The notes under the pieces: generated by a model
What the model saw: the letters and a program-made list of their open reading frames with translations, nothing else
Database searches by the model: none
What the model was told of the DNA's origin: nothing
Assembly (NCBI GenBank): GCA_015698045.1
Contig: BLAL01000213.1
Location: 124,001-188,000, forward strand
DNA from: Rhizophagus clarus
Lineage: Eukaryota > Glomeromycota > Glomeromycetes > Glomerales > Glomeraceae
DNA: 64,000 nucleotides
Reading direction: 5' to 3'
Shown: positions 11,655 to 23,130 of the stretch, in pieces
Layout: every line of letters begins with the position of its first letter
Numbering within the stretch: the first letter of the stretch is position 1
Made by a program: the position numbers and the translations under genes

Positions 11655-11900
11655 AGACATCAAAAATATTTATTATTTTTATAATGTTGTTTTTTATTTG
11701 CAATATATGTAACTTATTATGATTATAACATGGAAATGCAATTCCAAACACCAAGTCTTCAACTCGGTCTAAAACTCTATAATGAAACATTCGTAAAGAA
11801 GCATGTGAAGAAGAAATCTTAATTCCGCTTATGAAGAGCATCAAAAATCGCGTAGCAGACAGAAATTTATCCACGTAATAACTACTAGGAAACGGAGACC
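11655..11900 (+). pseudogene. Second decayed copy of the KSHY-repeat secreted protein
   Basis: It begins ACATCAAAAATATTTATTATTTTTATAATG, matching the leader of the intact gene. TTATTATGATTATAACATGG (YYDYNM) and AATGCAATTCCAAAC follow, then an eroded version of the repeat half ending near GCAGACAGAAATTTATCC. Stops and indels remove the frame. The 3' flank GCACAAATATCGAAACGTTTTACTTA (11972) aligns with GCGCAAATATCTACATAG...TTTACTTA after the 6232 gene. Confidence 0.55.
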
Positions 11901-13481
11901 GGGAAGTACTGTTTAAACGTTATTGTTGTTTGTAACCTTAACATAGACTTTCGGAAGTTACGAATTTAAATGCACAAATATCGAAACGTTTTACTTAATA
12001 TACTTATTTCATTCTCATCACGTATTTTTTTACATTATGCATTTTTTTTATGTTATATTATGTATTTATTTATTTATTTATTTATTTTGGGTTGTGTTTG
12101 AATTTGATATTTTTACAAAAACGGGTAATGATGTTTAATGATTCGACTTAGTGAATTTGATTTATTAATTATCATTATAAATGCGTTAACTGTTAACATC
12201 TTTCAAATAATAAGCAAACACTTTCAAGTTTCACCGACCACAAAAAGAAATTGGTTTTTTGACGCGCCTTTTTTCTTTCACGTATTGTTGTCATGTTTTG
12301 TTAAAACCATGTTCACATTATCTATCATATTGGGTCAATTAAATTCAACACTTGATTGATTTGTATAGCAAGTACATTTGTTCTTTGTAATATATTTACT
12401 TGATGCTAGGCTATCTCCAAGAGGACAAAATTCCTGCCTATCAGAGAATTACAAGATTTCATCAACGAACTATTTTAAAGAGAATTAACAATTCGTTAAC
12501 TTACATTAAATTCAATTTTGTATCATACTCTGAGATATTTGATAATAAGTTTCTTCTTGATAGATTCAGACTGTTAAAACTGCGGATTTGATATGTTCTT
12601 TCTTAATAGAAGTAATTTTGAGTCTGGTTTGTTGCTGTAGACTGTAGTGGCTATAAGACTAGGTAACGACTCCCGATCCGAGGAATCCTTCATCTCTCCC
12701 AACCAGTGATATCGCAATTCTTAAGGAGATTAGCGTACACCCAAATAACAATTTAAATTAATAGACTTAATTGCATTTTTAAATGATATTATAGGAGATA
12801 AAGATTTTACTTTGGTAACACAAGAATATTAGGCCGGTCAATTTGATCTTCTGTTTACCTCTCTAGGAATAATACGGTGACCGATAGAATTAATGCTACT
12901 AATACTGACTCAATATTGGAACAATATTGGATTTCTTATAAAAAAATATCGGTTATTATAATCCCGCATATTTCCTAATTGTCTGAACGATAACAATTTT
13001 TATAAATAATATAGTTTATCTTTAGGATAGACAATGGTACAAAAAAATACGCCCAAAAAAGAATCTGTTTTGGTAAATGATACGTGCTTATACATTGTTA
13101 ACAACATTATCAGTTTTTTCATGAAAATTTCAATGGTGTTTCTATCTTTACTAGAACGGTAAAGCAAAGATAGCTTTAAACAATTATTAATGTTACTGTG
13201 CTTGGTCTTTGGAATAGAAATGACTATAATATAATCCCAAATTTATTTGTTTGGTGATACTGGATGCTCGTTAAATAAGATACTACACAAACTTTATTCT
13301 GGTGGAACTATGATCGACGAATATTTTATGTTATAAAAAGGGTGGAAGTTTTACCTTGTTCAACTTTTTTTACTAAGTTCCCAATTTTTTAACTCTTTCT
13401 ATTTTTCTGACCATTTTTAAGCTTGTTTCATTTTTCTAACCAAAAATAAAAGATTTATTATTTTTTAACAAACTCTCTTTA
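11901..13481. other. Intergenic DNA with duplicated 3' flank
   Basis: The first about 740 bases are the diverged duplicate of 6532-7300. The rest (12640-13350) has no recognisable gene. The last about 110 bases (TTCTGACCATTTTTAAG ... CTAACCAAAAATAAAA) are the leader repeat that precedes the MEH-type ORF. Confidence 0.45.
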
Positions 13482-13718
13482 ATGGAACATTCTTCAATGA
13501 ACTTTATAATGAATTTAATAAACTTAATAATAATAGACTATATAAACACACGTGATTTGACGTTAATTATAATTGCTTTAATTATTTTTTTAATTATTTT
13601 GATGTTTATTTCTATATTATTAGTGTTTATTACGCCTCGCTTATTAAGCACAATAGAGTTTATAACATATCATGTTAATATTGAAGTGCCAGGCTATATA
13701 AGATTGTTTAAAAATTGA
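13482..13718 (+). CDS. Small single-pass membrane protein, 78 residues (MEH type)
   Basis: The protein starts MEHSSMNFIMN. Residues about 27-49 form one strong membrane segment (LIIIALIIFLIILMFISILL), followed by VFITPRLL and a more polar C-terminal end. The start and the leader (CTAACCAAAAATAAAAG) are shared with the shorter ORF at 10094 and with a dead copy near 25628. No family is recognised. Conservation of the start region across copies makes a real gene more likely than a random frame, but AT-rich DNA can produce such sequence by chance. Confidence 0.4.
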   Translation: MEHSSMNFIMNLINLIIIDYINTRDLTLIIIALIIFLIILMFISILLVFITPRLLSTIEFITYHVNIEVPGYIRLFKN

Positions 13719-13775
13719 GAACTTCAAATCAAGAAAAATAATATTTTTTAAAAAAAATATTAAATGAATAAATAA

Positions 13776-13830
<55 letters not shown>

Positions 13831-13860
13831 CAAATATTGTATATAGAGAAATTAAACAAT
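13719..13860. repeat. Poly-A and (AT)n microsatellite
   Basis: An A-tract of about 34 bases (13781-13814) runs into TATATATATATATA. Frames across it are artefacts of homopolymer sequence. Confidence 0.9.
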
Positions 13861-13869
13861 TAAAAGTTG

Positions 13870-14470
13870 TTGAATAATTAAAATTAAAATTTTTGAAGTA
13901 ATTAAATTAAAATTGAAATTTTTGAAGAAATTTTGGAATAATTAAATTAAAATTGAAATTTTTGAAGAAATTTTGGAATAATTAAATTAAAATTGAAATT
14001 TTTGAAGAAATTTTGGAATAATTAAATTAAAATTGAAATTTTTGAAGAAATTTTGGAATAATTAAATTAAAATTGAAATTTCAATTTTTTAACTGAAATG
14101 ATAAAAAAAAAAATGATTAAAAAAATCAATTTTTTTAACTGAAATGATTAAAAAAAATCAATTTTTTAACTGAAATGATTAAAAAAAAACTGAAGTTTTT
14201 GAAATAATTAAATTAAAATTGGAATTTTTGAAGAAATTTTGGAATAATTAAATTAAAATTGAAATTTCAATTTTTTAACTGAAATGATAAAAAAAAAATC
14301 AATTTTTTTAACTGAAATGATTAAAAAAAACTGAAATTTTTGAAATAATTAAATTAAAATTGGAATTTTTGAAGAAATTTTGGAATAATTAAATTAAAAT
14401 TGAAATTTTTGAAGAAATTTTGAAATAATTAAATTAAGATTGAAATTTTTGAAATAATTAAATTAAAAAT
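13870..14470. repeat. 40-bp tandem array mixed with a second, shorter unit
   Basis: The main unit is 40 bp: AATAATTAAATTAAAATTGA followed by AATTTTTGAAGAAATTTTGG. It repeats almost perfectly four times between about 13920 and 14080. A second unit of about 32 bp (TCAATTTTTTAACTGAAATG then ATTAAAAAAAA) interrupts it at about 14085-14190 and 14270-14330, after which the 40-bp unit returns. Confidence 0.9.
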
Positions 14471-15059
14471 TGAAAAATTTTTGGTTTAAAATATTAAATA
14501 AAATTATGTATTCATTCAAATAATGTAAATTTAAATTTAAATAATTTTGATTGTAATAATTTGTTTCGGTATGAGTTATAATACTGTTATAATTGAGATT
14601 CAGGGGCGGACCTTTCGATACAAAAAATTGTGCAATCGAAAAATGACAAACCAATTCTTCAAACGGAGCAGATTTACAAATAGCAATCTAGGGTTAATTT
14701 TTATGGGATCCCTTTCTTTATGTCAAATAAAATAATGCAAAATGTTTGGTGTAATAAAGGTCTAAACTTTACAGCGATCTATAATAGTGTTTTATAGATT
14801 ATCGAGTTGGAATTATCTATGAAATATTTCACTTGTATATACTTTATATCGTAAATGATTCGCTGCGGATCATTACTTAAGAAAGCCACACTTAATTAAA
14901 CGTACGACCGCACCTTTTTTAATAAATACATGAGAATTTTTCGTGCAAATAAAAAATTTTTTACCGAGAAATTTACCTATATCGCCATATGTGGAGTCTA
15001 TTTTATTAGTAACGATGTATTCGGAAAGATTTTACAAGTATATACAGTATGTATATATG
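14471..15059. other. Intergenic DNA
   Basis: No gene is supported. A word CAGGGGCGGACC at 14601-14612 resembles a hAT-type element end, but no partner end was found. Confidence 0.35.
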
Positions 15060-16270
15060 TACCCTCAAACTTTTCAAGTTTCCTCAAAACTCCTTTCCCT
15101 GAAAAAAGAATTTTTCTAAAAAATTCATTTTATTACTTAACGGAATTATGTCCGAAGTGAAAGTGTCGTTAAATTGTTTACCCTTAGGACACACTTCTTT
15201 TGATAAGGCTTTTACGTCGCGTTTTTTATTGAAAAAGAATATGGCATAAAATTTCGAGAATTCCGTCTTAAACTTGAAGCTTTTGGGGGACAACATTATT
15301 GAACTTTTTAATGTTGATGCTATCTTAAGATATTGTCATGAATCCCTAAAGATCTCTGTTGAACAACAACTTTTTCTATTTATTCATATTGATGAATTTC
15401 AGGCAACCGATTCCTGGGATAAGTTGGTTGTAACAAAACCGCTATATATATGATCCGCTATCTTTCGAATTACATGATTGACCCTTCCTCAACTATGCCC
15501 AGCCTTTTTTTTTCAGGAACAGCGTGGCTGGACTTTATAACCGTTGAACAAACCGAAGGTCTCATTATTGAGCATTACATCTATGATTTGTATCATGGAT
15601 CATTTTATCATTTTGCAAAGAAGTTTGCAAATTTTCAAAATAACGAATATAAATGGAAGAGTTGTCGTCCAATACTTCAACTATCTCGTGCACTTCATCA
15701 ACTCTTTATCACCACCTTTGGGGGAGGCGATGAAAATGGACAAGTGTTCTTTGGGATCTTACCGCACATGACTATAACAATATTTTCGATAAAGTTAAAT
15801 GGCATCTCAATGATCAGTATAAAATAGAATGTTATATTGCGGATAAAGATTATATTGCGGATAAAGATAATCATGAAGTTGCTGTGAAACTTATGAACTA
15901 GTAGTGTATTGAAGAGTTCATGTTAGCCTTGATACTTGTCTAGATGATAAAAAGCCGAATCTCACGATCAGAATCCTGGAATATGACAGACATATTATTC
16001 TTACCCGCACAGAAACCACAATTTGTACTTGATTCATATGCCATTCTTTTTTTATCAACATTTATAACAATGTCTTGCGAATTGTTAATTCAGATCTTAT
16101 GAAGAAGGTCTTTCAAATTGATCATTCCAAGTATTGGCAAGAATGGGAAGTGTTTGTAGCACATCATGAAGCATTTTGTACTAATCTAGCAATTATATTG
16201 GGATATGAAAGGCTTTCTTTCCAAGAACTATATCCTGGTTGAATTCTGACTTGAATTTCGTTGTGAAATT
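15060..16270 (+). pseudogene. Decayed Crinkler-type P-loop NTPase
   Basis: Pieces of one protein occur in order in changing frames. At about 15080 there is FPEKRIFLKNSFYYL, at about 15165 KVSVKLFTLRTHFF, and at about 15370 a Walker-B-like block FLFIHIDEFQATDSWDKLVV that ends in a stop after TKPLYI. At 15450-15760 follow MPSLFFSGTAWLD (sensor-like FSGTA), YKWKSCRPILQL and RALHQLF. Near 15970-16240 come RILEYDRHIILTR and YWQEWEVFVAHHEAF. This order matches the ATPase region of Crinkler proteins that are strongly expanded in arbuscular mycorrhizal fungi (family knowledge). At least four frame changes or stops break it. No Walker A region or Crinkler header was found upstream, so the 5' part is missing. 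Confidence 0.6.
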
Positions 16271-17088
16271 GAAATTGCTCCGTGTGTGTGAGGAGATCAA
16301 GAAATTTCCAAGCAACTATGAATTTAACAAGAACAAATTAATTGGAAGAGTGGGATGTCATAGTTTGTAATGGTAAAATCTGCTGATTTTGCAGATCAGT
16401 ACCATTCTTTATAGTTAATGAATCAATAACCAAAAATTAAAGCAAAAATGATATTTCACGCAATTCCTTTATTCATTTTAAATTCCTCTTTTTCATGTAA
16501 ATAAATGCAATAAAATTTTATGATTTATTTGTATAAAAATTGGATCAAAAATTTAGATTTGTTGCTATTACTTTCTGTATCAACGCTATCTGCTATATTT
16601 TTTATGGTTTTAAAAGAATCCCTTTCGTTAAATTCGTTGCTCAAACATTAAAAGGCTCTCTAGATGAACTGTTTTCCCTCGCGCATTGATACAAACCATC
16701 ATTGCATTGTTTCGATACTTTAATACAACCCATCCGTTCATTTCAATAATAATATATTCAGTATTTTACTAGTAATCTTTGGTGTAATAAATTTTTTATA
16801 TGTTAAAATTGATATAACACCAAATGTTCGCTATATTAAAAAATTCTTTAAATCAAAATTCATTATAAAGCGAGTAAAATTATAAAATTTTGTGACAAAT
16901 TCCTAATCCTAATCCCTTACCTAATCTTAATCCTAATTCTAATGAACCGGCGCAAAACTTCCGATCTTATAATTAATAAGTATATATGCAATATTATTTT
17001 TTTCTTTTTGAAATCACATCATATACAAATTAAAAAATAAACTAAATTTTCCGTCTAAACAAGATATGATTAAAGTCTCAAGTGTATA
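16271..17088. other. Intergenic DNA with a short CTAATC-type repeat
   Basis: I see no gene. At 16901-16942 there is a degenerate hexamer run (CCTAATCCTAATCCC..CCTAATC). It is not a canonical telomere repeat. Confidence 0.4.
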
Positions 17089-18843
17089 TTATGGGTTATT
17101 ACTTTTTTGAAGTCCACCACGGTTTGCAAATATAAAAGTAATAGGTTTGACTGTATCAGTGTCATCCCAAAAATTAAACCCCATGACTGACTTAATAACA
17201 TTGATTGGCGTTTTCAGCTTTTCAATATCCTTAAGTTTTGTCAGCAACTCAAACTTAGGTCCAGGAAAAAGAATATAAAGCCTTCACCAGATCTTCAATC
17301 AACAATTGTCCGCTCGTACCGGCGAACTGTAAAAAAAGAGCACTCGGATGCTCTTGACCTGTTCATCATCAAGATTACATTCCATTAAATTATTTAAAAT
17401 TGATTGGTTTATCCGAGCAGAGCGGCATCGGTCACCAATTGCTTTTGTAGCCTTTGCGGAAAACTCCCATTCTCCAACATCAATTCCTGATACCGTTAGG
17501 AAACGAACATCACATTTGCGTCCATTAATATGGTCCGTACTCCTACTTAATGGGCAAAATGATTCGCCCCTTGTATCATAACTTATGAAATGATTATATT
17601 ATTGGACTATAAAGAGAAAAGGTGTTATACAAACCATATTGGATATTCTTTGAGGTTCTTGCTCAATCCCTCAATGATATATGCACGGATTACATCAACT
17701 TCTGTATGTGTATTTCCGTAGTAAAATCCAAGATATCTGCTTGATCCTTGCTTTTGTATATACTGCATATGAGAATTAAACCTATGGAATATAAAGATTC
17801 TAGAATGAATTTCCGTACAGTACTTATATGCTGATCTGCATCCCCTTACGTATCATCTAGAGTAATGAATTCATAAGTATATATAAAATAAAGATAAATT
17901 TTTAAAAAGAAAATAAGAAAATAAAAACTCTTACATTCTCGACTTTCAAACAAATGAGTTTTCTTCGCCTATCAGTTCGGAAATTTGTAACATGGACTCA
18001 TAATTTTTTTTAAGAACTTTTTATCATTATCACAAAACTAATTTTTCATATGTGCGGACAAGTCAATCATCCTTGATGCACTATAAAGCATATTGCTTTT
18101 TCAACGGCCATCAACCTCTTCTTGTTTTTGATTGCTCGTACCAACGTTCTGGCCGAAGGTAAAGTCCAAATTTTGGGCAGAAGCGAACGAGTCTTCTGAA
18201 GGTAAAGCTTCCTCGTCTTCGTCGTTATGATCGTTAGCTATCTAATTTAATTAAGTCTCATCGCCAGTTTCATCACTTTCATCCTGTTGTAAATAATCTA
18301 GGGGAAGTGGCATCGCAATTTTGGTACCGTCAGGTAATATGTTACCCTAAGATAGAATAACCCGATTTACTCTTTTATAAAAGATCTTACAAACAAAAAT
18401 TTAAGTTGTGTATTGACCCTTTTTCCTGATTTTCGTGATTCAAAAGGTTCTTCCTCATGAAAATGAACTCTTGTGTGTCCATTCGCACGGGCTTCAAACT
18501 TTTTTGTGATATCTTCTTGTAGTAAAGGACTCTGAATTCGTGTCTCTTTCGTTATATCCAGAATTTGTCGGTCCTGAAAACAGGATGACAGTCAATATAT
18601 CACCTGTTCGAGATCAATCCGATTTTCCAGTTCGTTCTTCGCAGATTTATTTGCATATATTAGGAATGTGTCAATCAGAAAAGCGCTAAATATCGGAAAA
18701 CAATGATAACCTACTTGCTCTTTCTCAAGTAATTTGTTCTTCTTCTCAAGCACCTCGATTTCCATAAGAATGGTTTGTCTCTTTGCTTGTAAATCCCAGA
18801 AATTATGTATTACGTTCGACTTTTTATGAGCCTTTGAAAGCAT
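17089..18843 (-). pseudogene. Multi-exon coiled-coil family gene, probably broken
   Basis: Exon 1 (18715-18843) encodes a coiled-coil start, MLSKAHKKSNVIHNFWDLQA then KRQTILMEIEVLEKKNKLLE, and ends at a GTAGGT donor. A short second exon (NELENRIDLEQ, about 18602-18635) and a third (DRQILDITKETRIQSPLLQE ... NGHTRVHFHEEEPFE, about 18420-18575) follow. Then come GTKIAMPLPLDYLQQDESDE and an acidic stretch (18100-18330). The C-terminal half (17100-17580) reads GRKCDVRFLTVSGIDVGEWE, IGDRCRSARINQSIL, FLQFAGTSGQLLIEDLV. Stops after DETGDET and VDGR, and a frame change inside ALYSF/PGPKFEL near 17270, point to a pseudogene. The order of blocks matches an expanded AMF-type family of unknown function. 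An active gene with unusual splicing is the alternative. Confidence 0.5.
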
Positions 18844-21800
18844 AAAAGATTGAATACTCTTCTAACTTATAATATGCAAAAAATATAAAGCAATCCTAAT
18901 CCCGACGATATCACAGACAGCACAGACAAGCAAGCAGCCTTTCATTTGTGAGCAAGTGTCCCACAAACTAGCCAGTTAAGTGTGGTTCGTTCGTCAACAA
19001 GCAGGCAGCCTTTTCCGATGCACGCAAGCAGCCCCCACGAATGACACGATAGTTGACGGGCACTTCATACCATGAAACGTCTCCATTTTAACGCTTTCTT
19101 CCAATGGTGACCAATTCTTTATTGTGTCGATCATGCTTCACCTACTGACCTACACGTAAACGGAACTCCAAGAACTTCAACAGGGAAGGCTCATCCGTGT
19201 TCTCCCAGAATGCTAGATATTTACAAACGATCAGGTTACACTAGAAAGCATTATAATAAAGAAATCACAGCTAACGTTTGCCTTACCACTGTATTTCAGA
19301 ACATTTAACCATTCGGTTGACGAGTACATTTACGTCGCGAACTACGATTTCCATAAAGAGGTAGATCTATACATGTGATTTTGTGAACATGTGATTAATG
19401 TCATGATATGAAACACCAGAAAATGTGATGTTCTTAGATGGAAATTTTATGGCGGATCAAGAACTTATTATACTGTATGTGACTCTTTAGTATTACTCGA
19501 ATTCTTTTGAATTCGTTTCTTCAATCAGAATCTCAAGTTTTAAAAGGCAAATATCGATATCGGAAACGGAGACTGATATGAAGTGCCTTCGACTTGAAAT
19601 TTCATCCCAGTCTCTTCCACGTTCAGAAAAAGATAATAGGCACATTTATAATCTTGATTCTCTGGTTTGATTGATATTGATGGGTATTGGGATTATGTGC
19701 AAAAGAATCATACATCTGCTTTGATTGATGTTTATTAGTACTGGCTTCTGTACGAAAAGAATGTCAAAAGAAAGGGACTTAATATTTTTTTAAATGGAAA
19801 TAGGCTAAACAACAATGCTAGATACTTTGCCAAAATAGAATTGATTTATTTTTTCACAATTACAGTACAATCCTATCGTAAATCATCAAGTTAAATTTTT
19901 ATTCGACATTTAATTCTAAAATACATTTTTTCAACCGATTTGATCATTAATTCCGCTCCATTTAAAGAATTCAGTTTCAATTACACATTCTTCGTATGAA
20001 CTTCGCAATACATTTCTCGTAGAGAAATGCATGAATCCCAGCAAGTCAGTTATTTAAAGCTAATATCCGCACTATTTAATTTTTTAAAATTAATTATTAT
20101 CGTTACTATTTAAAATTTTAAAAATGATCAAACTATTCAATAAATTATTTTGCCTCAATAATTTAATATCCTTCTCTTTTACCCAGCAAAGTTGGAAGCA
20201 CTTTTGGACTTCCAGTTCTTCCAATTCCGATAATACTTCCAATAAAAAGTATTGGAAACTTCCAATACTCATCGCTGACTCTATCCATCCATCACTTCAT
20301 CTCCCTTTCCTCAATAATTATAATATATTTTAACATTTTCTATTTTTAATAATGATGCCAATTATACAAAATAAAATCATATACATAATCGAAAAAACTT
20401 TAAATGCCCAAATATAAGTTAAATTATCTTTAAAATTAAACCATTTTTACCAACAATTTTAACAATTTCAACATTATTGTTAACAAAATGTATACTTGGT
20501 TATACGTATTCCTTGTTTTTTGGGGCGTGGAATCAGTGTGGAATCCCGTCACCCAGGCAACACCATTTTTTTGCACAGTCCCGTACGATTGCAAACACCG
20601 GCTGACCTTTAAACAAAACACAAATTAATCTGCAATCGCGTGAACTAACCAATAGCGCTTATGTTACAATATCTTACTATTTAAGTATTTATTCGAGCTT
20701 ATCAAAGATTATCAAAACATTATTGTTAGTTCTACCAATATATAATATGTAATTACCGAAGTGTATTAGAACGCACGTTATAAGAGATCATGTATTTTAT
20801 GAATTTATTTCGTATGTGAGGAAGAATATACATGTATTTTATACCAAATTTCCTGTAAGTAAAAATATGAATATTAGCCACAATAGCCGTATTTATTATA
20901 AAATAACAAACAAAAGAAGAATGAAATAGCAATATAAAAAAAACTGATCGGTGCATTTCTTTATTAAATATATTTTGATCACTCATATCTATTAGTATTA
21001 TCATTATATATGATAAATATTCAATGTATTGCCGATGTTTGATCTACCCAATTACTGTAATTGTGTTATTTGCTTTAGCAAACCTATCTATTGCCATAAT
21101 TGATTAGTTGTATATTTTACCTTATCTTTAATCAAGCGAATAAAAAATAAAATTCAAAAAATAAATGATATCCTGACCCTCTAACCCTTCATGCATATAA
21201 ATATGCGGCCTTGTCTCATAAAATTTTAATTAAAATGTCCTTATAATAATAATTTACCCAAGACTCGATCCTGTGCAAGTCAGTGATAATGTTTAATTTA
21301 TTTTACCAAGTATTTTGGTAAAAGAGAGTGAAACCCTCGAAGTTTGATGGGAAAATTTCTCATGGTTTGATGGCGTGAGACATCTTTCAAGTTACAATAT
21401 GTTACGACTAAAAATGAAAATCAAATTTGTATATATACATATATACACAGTACGTTCAGCACTTCAGCTGTACGTTCACTTTACTCTTCACTTTCCCAAG
21501 GTAAAAAAAAAAATCTAAGATCATGTAATTTTGTATTAATTATAATTATGTTTTTTGTGTCAGACACAGAAAACGTTATTGAATCCAACTACTTATATTC
21601 TAATCATGTGATAATAATATCAGAATTAGTAATATCGATAGTAAAAAATAATGTGGATCGTGATTGTTTTACAATTATTTTCAAATAATCGTGATTATTT
21701 ACGAATTTTTTAATAATATCGATGAATCGCATCAGATAATATTACCGCAGTCCGCAGGTTGACTCAAAAACAGAAATCTGTGGCTCAGCCTGATATATTA

Positions 21801-21946
21801 AAACGTTGTGATATACTACTTATGGAAATATTAGATGTGATAATGTCATAAATCATAAGTGGCAAAAAAAAGTCTAATTTTTGTATTTTTGTAAAAAAGA
21901 ACAATCAATTTTTGTAAAAAAGAATATTCAATTCTTGCTACAAACC
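18844..21946. other. Long stretch without a supported gene
   Basis: The part at 18900-19230 is less AT-rich than its surroundings. On the minus strand it gives short protein-like pieces (FWENTDEPSLLKFLEFRLRV near 19205, SWYEVPVNYRVI near 19070) separated by stops, perhaps a remnant exon set upstream of the coiled-coil gene. From 19400 to 21400 I see nothing coding. Near 20240-20270 there is a short inverted pair (AATACTTCCAAT / ATTGGAA). At 21430-21500 a TATATATACATATATACA box followed by a C/T-rich stretch could be a promoter, but no first exon could be attached. Confidence 0.35.
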
Positions 21947-22192
21947 ATGTTAACTAAAATAAAAGAGCCCAGACAAGGTTTCGAATACTTCCTGAACACA
22001 CCTTGTCAAGAATGGGATGCGGTTAAATATCTTGAAGCATTAGAAAATTAAAGGTTAGTTTGGAAAAGGCTACCATGACAAGAAGATTCAAAACACAATT
22101 ACGAGAGATAAACACACAAGGTGCAGAAGAAGAAAAGAAGAACGCAATACGCCTCAAAGCTCAATTCAATGTTGGTATATCTTTCATAGCTA
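21947..22192 (+). pseudogene. Broken 5' exons of an AMF-type gene
   Basis: The first frame reads MLTKIKEPRQGFEYF, CQEWDAVKYLEALEN and meets a stop. After a frame change it continues TRRFKTQLREINTQGAEEEK, KNAIRLKAQFNVG. The charged helical second part and the WDAVKYL motif look like real protein sequence. It may be the remains of the N-terminal region of the gene whose 3' exons lie at 23131-24787, or a separate dead gene. Confidence 0.35.
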
Positions 22193-22263
22193 TGTAACTG
22201 CAGATTAGTTTGTCACATTCAGTAGCCACCCAGTTTCGCTTCTATACTTCGCCTTCCAATACT

Positions 22264-22381
22264 ACAGCTACCCATGGAACTTCGTCTTCGCATGGTTATG
22301 GACTTCGCCTCCGCTGTTGGCAACAGCTACCCATGGAACTTTGTCTTCACATGGTTACAGACTTCGCCTCTGCTGTTGCCA
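22264..22381 (+). repeat. 59-bp direct repeat, two copies
   Basis: The unit starts ACAGCTACCCATGGAACTT and ends GCTGTTGSCA. Copy 1 is 22264-22322 and copy 2 is 22323-22381. They differ at a few positions, mostly C/T and G/A changes, and are clearly more GC-rich than the surroundings. Confidence 0.85.
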
Positions 22382-22462
22382 GCTTGTGACTTACTAGTTT
22401 GCAGTTTTGGATAACCTTCTTTTACTAATTCATTTTTATTTCGTAAGACTGAATCTAGGAAA

Positions 22463-23097
22463 ATGGGACTAGTTGACAGTTTCTGGACAAAACGTCAAAA
22501 TTTTACGAAATACGATAACATGATGATTAGCAGCACATTTTTGTCTTGTGACGGAATACAGATCAGGTGTGTTGGCAATAACATTCAAGGACAGAAACAA
22601 TCTTACGAAAATCGCGAACAATCAACTGAAGGGAGAAACAAACAAATGTCTGTACGTATCTTTGACTAAGATTATGATTAAAGGCCTTCCTAAATTTGTT
22701 ATATATACAAAAATAAACCTTTTGGATTATAGATCAAAACTACTATTGGAGATAGAACTCCACCATCAGAACGATGTGTAGAAGATGAACCATCAGGTTT
22801 GGATGGGAAGTTTCTCCCGTTACCCTCAACCATCGCGATAATTCTTTGAACGATTATAACGAGTCCTCTCCAGTAATATTTTTTTTTCCATTTTATTTGC
22901 CCTATGATGTGTATAAGTTCGTTTCTAATCTGCATTGCTCTTCAAAGTCAAATGACCATGACGAGTCAGATATAGAGATACATGAAGGCGACGATGAAAA
23001 TCCTTTTATCATAAATAATGGAGATAATGAAAGTGAAGTGAATATTTCTAAAAGTACAAATAGTATATGCAATAAGCAAGCATTTGCAAGTGTATAA
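22463..23097 (+). pseudogene. Possible middle exons, acidic region
   Basis: Several short open pieces are protein-like: LVDSFWTKRQNFTKYDN (22470), FKDRNNLTKIANNQLKGETN (22578) and the acidic SDIEIHEGDDENPFIINNGD (22970). They sit in different frames and cannot be joined confidently. They may belong to the N-terminal half of the gene that ends at 24787. Confidence 0.3.
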
Positions 23098-23130
23098 TCA
23101 AACAACAAAGTACTTAATCAAATATGAGGT

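Noticed and set aside
13644..13859. Minus-strand frame rich in Phe and Tyr
   Set aside because: It is the translation of the poly-A and (AT)n tract and has no other support.
14601..14612. CAGGGGCGGACC as a hAT element end
   Set aside because: No inverted partner or 8-bp duplication found nearby.
16901..16942. CCTAATC run as a telomere-like repeat
   Set aside because: The unit differs from TTAGGG-type repeats, is short and is degenerate.
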